Shown here in pieces: positions 36,901 through 45,900 of a stretch of 64,000 nt of DNA (position 1 is its first letter; each line of letters starts with the position of its first letter). The stretch is from Mimachlamys varia (lineage: Eukaryota > Mollusca > Bivalvia > Pectinida > Pectinidae). The stretch is from NCBI GenBank assembly GCA_947623455.1, contig OX392527.1, forward strand, positions 27,458,201 through 27,522,200. Reading direction: 5' to 3'. Made by a program: the position numbers and the translations under genes. The notes beneath the pieces are model-generated. The model was not told the DNA's origin, did not search any database, and was given only the letters and a program-made list of their open reading frames with translations.

Positions 36901-39900
36901 GGCCAGAGTGTTTCCCGCAGCGTTCTGATGTAAAACACACACATCTTCTCAGATGTCAGGGTATCCAACTCCATCATCAGAAACCTACAGGATGTCAAAG
37001 ATTACAACAAAACTATAGCACATGTCAAAAACAAGACTCGAAATGGGCCTGCATCACTCACCTGGAATTAGTCTGTTACTATGAATGCCATGCAAGTGAT
37101 TCAATGGACACGTTAAAAAGAGTTTAACATTCTGACACCTGGGAGCATGAAAGTATATCAAGAGTAATTGTATTCACGTAGTTCAAGGAACCTTCCAACC
37201 AAATATGTTTCTAGTCCTTTAGGTATTGACATATTTGACCCCTGTTATCTTGAAATTAGGTCAAAGTTACTTTCTTTCGTAAAAATAGTTCTGCTTCTCC
37301 CAAGAAAGCTACCATCCACATATCATGTGTTGCGGCTTAATGGTATATTTCAAATGAACTACCATCTACCTGTGACTTTGAAAATAAGTCAAAGATGTCT
37401 TTTTTTTCTTTTTGCAAACTTGTTTGGCTCCTTCAAATAAAGCTTCAAGCCAATATAATGTCTATAGGTCTTTCGGAATTTTAGAAGGATTTCATTGAAT
37501 GTTTAACAGGTGTTTGGTTAGACTGACTGGTGAGGGGCAGTACCAGCCAGGTGTTTAGTTTAGACTGACCTGTGAAGGGCTGTACTAGTCAGGTGTTTAG
37601 TTAAACTCACCTGTGACCGGCAGTACCAGCCAGGTGTTTAGTTAGACTCACCTGTGAAGGGCAGTACCAGCCAGGTGTTTAGTTAGACTCACCTGTGAAG
37701 GGCTGTACCAGCCAGGTGTTTAGTTAGACTCACCTGTGAAGGGCTGTACCAGCCAGGTGTTTAGTTAGACTCACCTGTGAAGGGCTGTACCAGCCAGGTG
37801 TTTAGTTAGACTCACCTGTGAAGGGCTGTACTAGTCAGGTGTTTAGTTAAACTCACCTGTGAAGGGCTGTACTAGTCAGGTGTTTAGTTAAACTCACCTG
37901 TGACCGGCGGTACCAGCCAAATGTTTTGTTAAACTCACCTGTTAAGGGCAGTACTAGTCAGGTGTTTAGTTAAACTCACCTGTGAAGGGCAGTACCAGCC
38001 AGGTGTTTAGTTAGACTGACCTGTGGAGGGCTGTCCCAGTCAGGTGTTTAGTTAGACTGACCTGTGAAGGGCTGTACCAGCCAGGTGTTTAGTTAGACTG
38101 ACCTGTGAAGGGTAGTACCAGTCAGGTGTTTAGTTAGACTGACCTGTGAAGGGCAGTACCAGCCAGGTGTTTAGTTAGACTGACCTGTGAAGGGCTGTAC
38201 CAGCCAGGTGTTTAGTTAGACTGACCTGTGAAGGGTAGTACCAGCCAGGTGTTTAGTTAGACTGACCTGTGAAGGGCAGTACCAGCCAGGTGTTTAGTTA
38301 GACTGACCTGTGAAGGGCAGTACCGGCCAGGTGTTTAGTTAGACTGACCTGTGAAGGGCAGTACCGGCCAGGTGTTTAGTTAGACTGACCTGTGAAGGGC
38401 AGTACCGGCCAGGTGTTTAGTTAGACTGACCTGTGAAGGGCAGTACCGGCCAGGTGTTTAGTTAGACTGACCTGTGAAGGGCAGTACCGGCCAGGTGTTT
38501 AGTTAGACTGACCTGTGAAGGGTAGTACCAGCCAGGTGTTTAGTTAGACTGACCTGTGAAGGGTAGTACCAGCCAGGTGTTTAGTTAGACTGACCTGTGA
38601 AGGGTAGTACCAGCCAGGTGTTTAGTTAGACTGACCTGTGAAGGGTAGCACCAGTCAGGTGTTTAGTTAGACTCACCTGTGAAGGGTAGTACCAGCCAGG
38701 TGTTTAGTTAGACTGACCTGTGAAGGGCAGTACCGGCCAGGTGTTTAGTTAGACTGACCTGTGAAGGGCAGTACCGGCCAGGTGTTTAGTTAGACTCACC
38801 TGTGAAGGGCTGTACCAGCCAGGTGTTTAGTTAGACTGACCTGTGAAGGGTAGTACCAGCCAGGTGTTTAGTTAGACTGACCTGTGAAGGGTAGTACCAG
38901 CCAGGTGTTTAGTTAGACTGACTGGTGAAGGGCAGTACCAGCCAGGTGTTTAGTTAGACTGACCAGTGAAGGGCAGTACCAGCCAGGTGTTTAGTTAGAC
39001 TGACTGGTGAAGGGCAGTACCAGCCAGGTGTTTAGTTAGACTGACTGGTGAAGGGCAATACCAGCCAGGTGTTTAGTAAGACTGACCTGTAAAGGGCTGT
39101 ACTAGTCAGGTGTTTAGTTAGACTGACTGGTGAAGGGCTGTACCAGCCAGGTGTTTAGTTAGACTGGCCTGTGAAGGGCAGTACCAGCCAGGTGTTTAGT
39201 TAGACTGACCTGTGAAGGGCAGTACCAGCCAGGTGTTTAGTTAGACTGACCTGTGAAGGGCTGTCCCAGCCAGGTGTTTAGTTAGACTGGCCTGTGAAGG
39301 GCAGTACCAGCCAGGTGTTTAACTAGACTGACCGGTGAAGGGCTGTCCCAGCCAGGTGTTTAGTTAGACTGACCTGTGAAGTGCAGTACCGGCCAGGTGT
39401 TCAGTTAGACTCACCTGTGAAGGGCTGTCCCAGCCAGGTGTTTAGTTAGACTGACCTGTGAAGGGCAGTACCGGCCAGGTGTTTAGTTAGACTCACCTGT
39501 GAAGGGCTGTCCCAGCCAGGTGTTTAGTTAGACTCACCTGTGAAGGGCAGTAACAGCCAGGTGTTTAGTTAGACTCACCTGTGAAGGGTAGTACCAGCCA
39601 GGTGTTTAGTTAGACTCACCTGTGAAGGGCAGTACCAGCCAGGTATGTAGTTAGACTGACCTGTGAAGGGCTGTCCCAGCCAGGTGTTTAGTTAGACTCA
39701 CCTGTGAAGGGCTGTCCCAGCCAGGTGTTTTGTTAGACTCACCTGTGAAGGGTAGTACCAGTCAAGTGGTTAGTTAGACTGGCCTGTGAAGGCCTGTACC
39801 AGTCTGGTGTTTAGTTAGACTGACCTGTGAAGGGCAGTACCAGCCAGGTGTTTAGTTAGACTCACCTGTGAAGGGCTGTCCCAGCCAGGTGTTTAGTTAG

Positions 39901-42900
39901 ACTGACCTTTGAAGGGCTGTCCCAGCCAGGTGTTTAGTTAGACTCACCTGTGAAGGGCTGTACCAGCCAGGTGTTTAGTTAGACTGACCTGTGAAGGGCA
40001 GTACCAGCCAGGTGTTTAGTTAGACTCACCTGTGAAGGGCTGTACCAGCCAGGTGTTTAGTTAGACTGACCTATGAAGGGTAGTACCAGCCAGGTGTTTA
40101 GTTAGACTCACCTGTGAAGGGCAGTACCAGCCAGGTGTTTAGTTAGACTGACCTGTGAAGGGTAGTACCGGCCAGGTGTTTAGTTAGACTGACTGGTGAA
40201 GGGCAGAACCAGCCAGGTGTTTAGTTAGACTCACCTGTGAAGGGCAGTACCAGCCAGGTGTTTAGTTAGACTCACCTGTGAAGGGCAGTACCAGCCAGGT
40301 GTTTAGTTAGACTGACCTGTGAAGGGTAGTACCAGCCAGGTGTTTAGTTAGACTGACTTGTGAAGGGCTGTCCCAGCCAGGTGTTTAGTTAGACTGACCT
40401 GTGAAGGGCAGTACCAGCCAGGTGTTTAGTTAGACTCACCTGTGAAGGGCTGTCCCAGCCAGGTGTTTAGTTAGACTGACCTGTGAAGGGCTGTCCCAGC
40501 CAGGTGTTTAGTGAGACTGACCTGTGAAGGGCTGTCCCAGCCAGGTGTTTAGTTAGACTCACCTGTGAAGGGCAGTACCGGCCAGGTGTTTAGTTAGACT
40601 GACCTGTGAAGGGTAGTACCAGCCAGGTGTTTAGTTAGACTCACCTGTGAAGGGTAGTACCAGCCAGGTGTTTAGTTAGACTGACTGGTGAAGGGCTGTC
40701 CCAGACAGGTGTTTAGTTAGACTCACCTGTGAAGGGCAGTACCAGCCAGGTATTTAGTTAGATTGACCCGTGAAGGGCAGTACCAGCCAGGTTTTTAGTT
40801 AGACTGACTGGTGAAGGGCTGTCCCAGACAGGTGTTTAGTTAGACTCACCTGTGAAGGGCAGTACCAGCCAGGTATTTAGTTAGACTGACCTGTGAAGGG
40901 TAGTACCAGCCAGGTGTTTAGTTAGACTGACTGGTGAAGGGCTGTCCCAGCCAGGTGTTTAGTTAGACTCACCTGTGAAGGGCTGTCCCAGCCAGATGTT
41001 TTGTTAGACTGACTACTCGATCTCTAGTCACCCAACAGTCCCGACTCTGTAAAGCCTGTATGGCCAAGTCAATGACAGCCTCGGCCAAAGTAATCTCATC
41101 TGCATTGTTAGGATGGCCATCTAAAAATTAAAAAGGCACATATTAGCTCTCTCATATTCAGTAAATTTCAGTTTATTCACAGGTCTTGCAAAAAGCAAAT
41201 CAAGTACATTTCAGGTATTACTTTGATGACCTCCCATATCATAAAGTATCAATTTGTTTTTAAAAATATCTGTTAAAGAATTCTTGATCCTTTGAAATGT
41301 GTGTCTCAGATCTAATAGTCCTTTAAATTCTTTAATATTTATAACTGACATCTTCATCCGTTTTTAATTCACACTAAATCAGTGTATATCCGGTAATTTT
41401 TACGCTTCGCTATATTAGCATGTATATAAATATTACACAGTCATAATACTTTAAACATCATTAGTAATACTTGTGTTTACGGTAACTATACCAGCATTCA
41501 TTAATTACCTCCTTTTCATAAATTTGTATCCAAATACTACTGTCTGTGATAACTTATATATATGTGCTGCTGTCTTTTCCTTTCTTTTTTAGCTTTTAAC
41601 TTATCAAAGCTGAAGTTTCTAATTTCTGTGACACATGCTCACTGTTTTACTCATTTTGCTTTACCTGCATGTTGTTTTCCATGTCAGGTAAAGCAAAATG
41701 ACAGTCATGTTATTTATTAGTTGTATCCTTTAGTTTGTCGCAATAACAACATTACTGTGCTAATGTTTATTGTTTTAAATATGCGATTTTAAATAAAAAT
41801 TCTTGTTTCTTGTATCTCTTGTCCTGTTGATCAAGATCTCTGACAACCTTTTTTTTATTTGGTCTAATTAATCTAATATCCATAGCATACTACCTACCTG
41901 TGGCTCCTTCTCCACCTGTTGGGCTGGACTGTGCTGAGGGGTCAACTTGCTCATCTTCACACTTCAAGCCGTCCATCACAGTGTGTTTGATATCAGTTTG
42001 AACACCTGCATTCATTAATTCTTCTTTTAGTGATAAACTTGGTGTATCTATTCTGGAAGTAGACATGACTTCCTCCTCAGGACAAGAATGTTCACTCGTG
42101 GTGATCTCCATTTCCTCTGTGACTTCATAAGCCGATTCATCGGGCGATGGTGTTGTATGTGGTTCATGGGCCAGCTCTTCGTCCACATCACCAGTGCCGC
42201 TGTCAGCAGTGGGCGTGACTATACCCGTCACAGCCTCTTTACCCGAACCAACATCCTGTTGGCTTTGATCCTTATTTATAGGTGTGGTGGGACTTTCAAT
42301 GTCCAGGCAATCAGCATTGTCAAGCTTTCTCATGTAATGGTTCAATTTTCCTTGGAAGTTTGAAACCTAAGTGATTGAAATTGTTTAAATGCATGAAAAT
42401 AAGCAAAATTTCAATTCAATTATCCATCAATTGTTTTTCATATTAATCAATATCAAGTATACATTTGTTATTTCTTCTTCTATAAATAATATTTACATTT
42501 ATTACTAAATAAGCTACTGTTGAATTGATCCAGTAATCGCTATGTATTCTACAATCTACTAACTGTTTTAACTGCAGAACTTAGAAGATTCGGTTTTGAA
42601 GCAACTGTGTGTTTGTCAATTATTCTGTAAAATTTGGTTTTAACAATACATACTTTTGCCAATCACAATCATGAATGAATTAAATCTGACTCAATTAATC
42701 AGTTATGACATAACCACAGGAAATTGATTTGTTCTTCTAAAATGAAATGTCACTAACATAGGAAATTGCAATCATCTTAAACGTCTCTGTAAAATATTGG
42801 TCCTTTTGTCTTAAGTAAACACCATGTACCATGTCCATAAAATATGAACAACTTCTGCCCCGTAGAACTCAAGTTATAGCTATCAGAAGCTATGAAGACT

Positions 42901-45900
42901 AACTTCAATTCTGAATCATAAAAATACTATTTCCCCCTCTTTTAAGATTCAATGGAATCAGACAAAGAGCCATTGAGAAAATTGTTGGACAAACACACAG
43001 TTTTATATAATTGCTGTTATCTATTTTCAGAAATAATTTTCAATGGTTTCTTTTTTTTTTTGAAGATGAAGAGCATTCAATTGTGCTTAATTAAACTTTG
43101 TGAGTCTTGTGTGTGATCGACTTACCTTACTATCAGCACTGAAATCCACATTGATCAGGTCCAGGTCTTTCACTGGCTTTTCTTCGTCCTCTGACACATT
43201 CTCTTTTTTGCCTGGTAATTTTGGCAACACCTCTTGTGCCTTATTTGAAAGTTCTCCAATCTTATCAAATACATCTGACATGGTTTTCACAATCATCTGC
43301 AAATAAAAAAGAGGACCTTAATCAGATTGTCTTAATTATTTGTTTAGATTAAATTAAAATACCCTTAATTAGACACAATTCAGATATTATTTTCCAATAG
43401 TAGTATTAGAGGACTAATAATTAAATATAGCCTTTTTATCGTGAATTCACAACGGTTCAAAATCATGTGTACCACTTCCCTTCAAACATTGAATCATAAA
43501 CTGCTTTCAGATGCCCTTTATAGGCAATATGAATGCTCATTACATTTTAACCTGATCATAGAATAGACTACTTCTTGTAAAAAAAAAATCAAAAGAGATT
43601 CAAACCTAGTTTCCACTTTGTTGGTTTGCTTTCTGATCACAATTGTTTTAGTGCTTACTTTTGGTTCACATTATCATATTCTGAAATGCTGTTTCTTCCG
43701 TTTATATACTGACATTGCAAAGGAAATATAAATATCTTTTAATAGAAGATTTACCTTGTCTATTCTTGGCACTGACATTTCTGGTGCCTTCCTAACAAAT
43801 GCTATATGGCCATCCCCTTCATAAGCTAGGAACTCCTTCAGCTCTGATCCATTACAAATATCAAGCTTCTGGATCAATGACTACAAACAAAATAACGTTT
43901 TACAGCACTTTTTCAATAGTGAAATAAGGTGTCATTGTGGACTAAAGAGAGTTAAAAAACAGAACACCGGTATCGCACAATAGATCAGCAATTAACATTT
44001 CAACACCATACAAAGTTTTAAACTAATTTATGATGCAATAAATGGCATGTAATTAAAAATGCATGACATTTAACTGGAAATTTACTATAAGTAATTACCA
44101 GGCTTTAAAACATTGATTTCTTACTTTAAGGAATGTCTCTAGACTTTTCCTGCGACTCTCAACACTCCTCTTATCCATGTTTCCAAATGGTAGAGAAAGC
44201 CATCTCCTTGGCCCCTTCACATCTGTAGCAGTTAAAAACAAAATATTGATTTCAAATTATATAGCAATCAGGATATACCAACCTAATAATCACTGTGCAC
44301 TTACAAATACACAAAAGATGTGTGCTTAAAGGCCCAATTTACGTAACTTCAGGGAAATTTTCGTGATTCTGAAAAATTCTGAAAAAAAATCCAGTTGATA
44401 ACCATGCAAAAATAAGCCTAAAACGAAGTAAACCTGAGCGGTAACTAACAAGAAACTCTTGACAAAAAAATCCAAAGAATTGAAAATAATTCAGGTGGGG
44501 CCCACTTCAACAACAAACCGAAGGTAGAAGACGGTTCGAAGTAGACACATGTTTACAAATAGCGTGTTTCAAATTCTCCTGTACCGGTAACCGCGAAAGA
44601 ATTCATCTTGAATATTGCTGATATCAGTTAAGGACGCTCGACCCTACGTAATACACATTGAGTTTTGATTCTCGTTTTGTGGTGACGTGGCTTCCTATTT
44701 GTGTACCTGGAATTGGAAAACGGGGTATCAAATTCGTTCTACATGGTGATATGTCGCGATGTCAACAATGGCGAGATGAGAGGGGACGGTTCAAGTCTTC
44801 AACTCAAGATTACGAGCAAATAAAGTGTTATCACGACCACTCCTATTGCAAAACAACAACAAAAACAGATGTACACGATATCGACACATGGTCAAACACT
44901 GACAGCGACGGTAACAGTATAGAAACAGAATCGGAATGCAGGCCATAAGTACCGGTACAACTGGCCATGGTTTCTCAAACCGGAGAGAGAGTCGGCATGT
45001 GGTAAAATTATCCGTGTTGGCAGAACGTTTACACAAGGGCTGTGCCTGGTGTCATTATATATGCACTATTATGCTGTTGAAAATATAACACAGAACGCCG
45101 GTAGTTGTTATGTTCTAAAATGTTTTAGGCTTGTCGCATTCACAGTATATGTGTTATGTAAAAATACTACCCACTACAAAATTTCCTAATAGCATCAAGG
45201 GAGACAACATACCATAGACACAGTTTTACATCTAGTTTTCAATAAGTAGCATAAAAAGCTTGTCTGTGATATTTTGATTCGATTTTTTGCTTGTGCTTTA
45301 TGTAACTATACGGTATGTAAATAAATTGACTGTGAATAGTGAAATTTGTCCGCTAGATTTAAAATAATATAACACACTTGTTAAAATTGTTTTGTCCATT
45401 TTTCCACAAATAAAATATTTTTGATGTAACTATTTATTTCTTTTCTTTTATTTTATTGTATGTTTGTGATTTTCAACAACATTCACAAGAAAAAAAAATA
45501 GAAAAAACATTGAATTTTGAGAAAAATCATTTTTTGGTGTTTTTTACCAAAAATGAAACAAGTCATAGGAATGCTTAGATTTTCACAAAATCATCTCTAC
45601 CTGGTAGCATAATCAACATATGAAAGTTTTAAGGAAATCTAGCAGTTAATTGCGAAAGGGTCGAGCCTCCTTAATCTTAACTAAATCTATAACTATAATA
45701 ATTATACATTATTAGGCTTGATTTTCGCTTCAAGTTTTGCTGAAAGTTACGTATATTGGGCCTTTAATAAAACTATGTACATTAAAGTTTCCATGTGAAA
45801 TATTTTAGATTTTATAGGCAGATCAGTGAAGTAAGGATCTTATTGACAGGTTTAACTTAGCGCTCTCCATCTCTCTCGTTGATTTTACAAGCTTCCTTTG

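Noticed and set aside
37508..41013. Repetitive protein-coding exon for the 41-bp array
   Set aside because: 41 is not a multiple of three and stops (TGA in GGTGAGT, TAA in CTAACTAAA) occur in the sense strand; the frame closes at the first unit.
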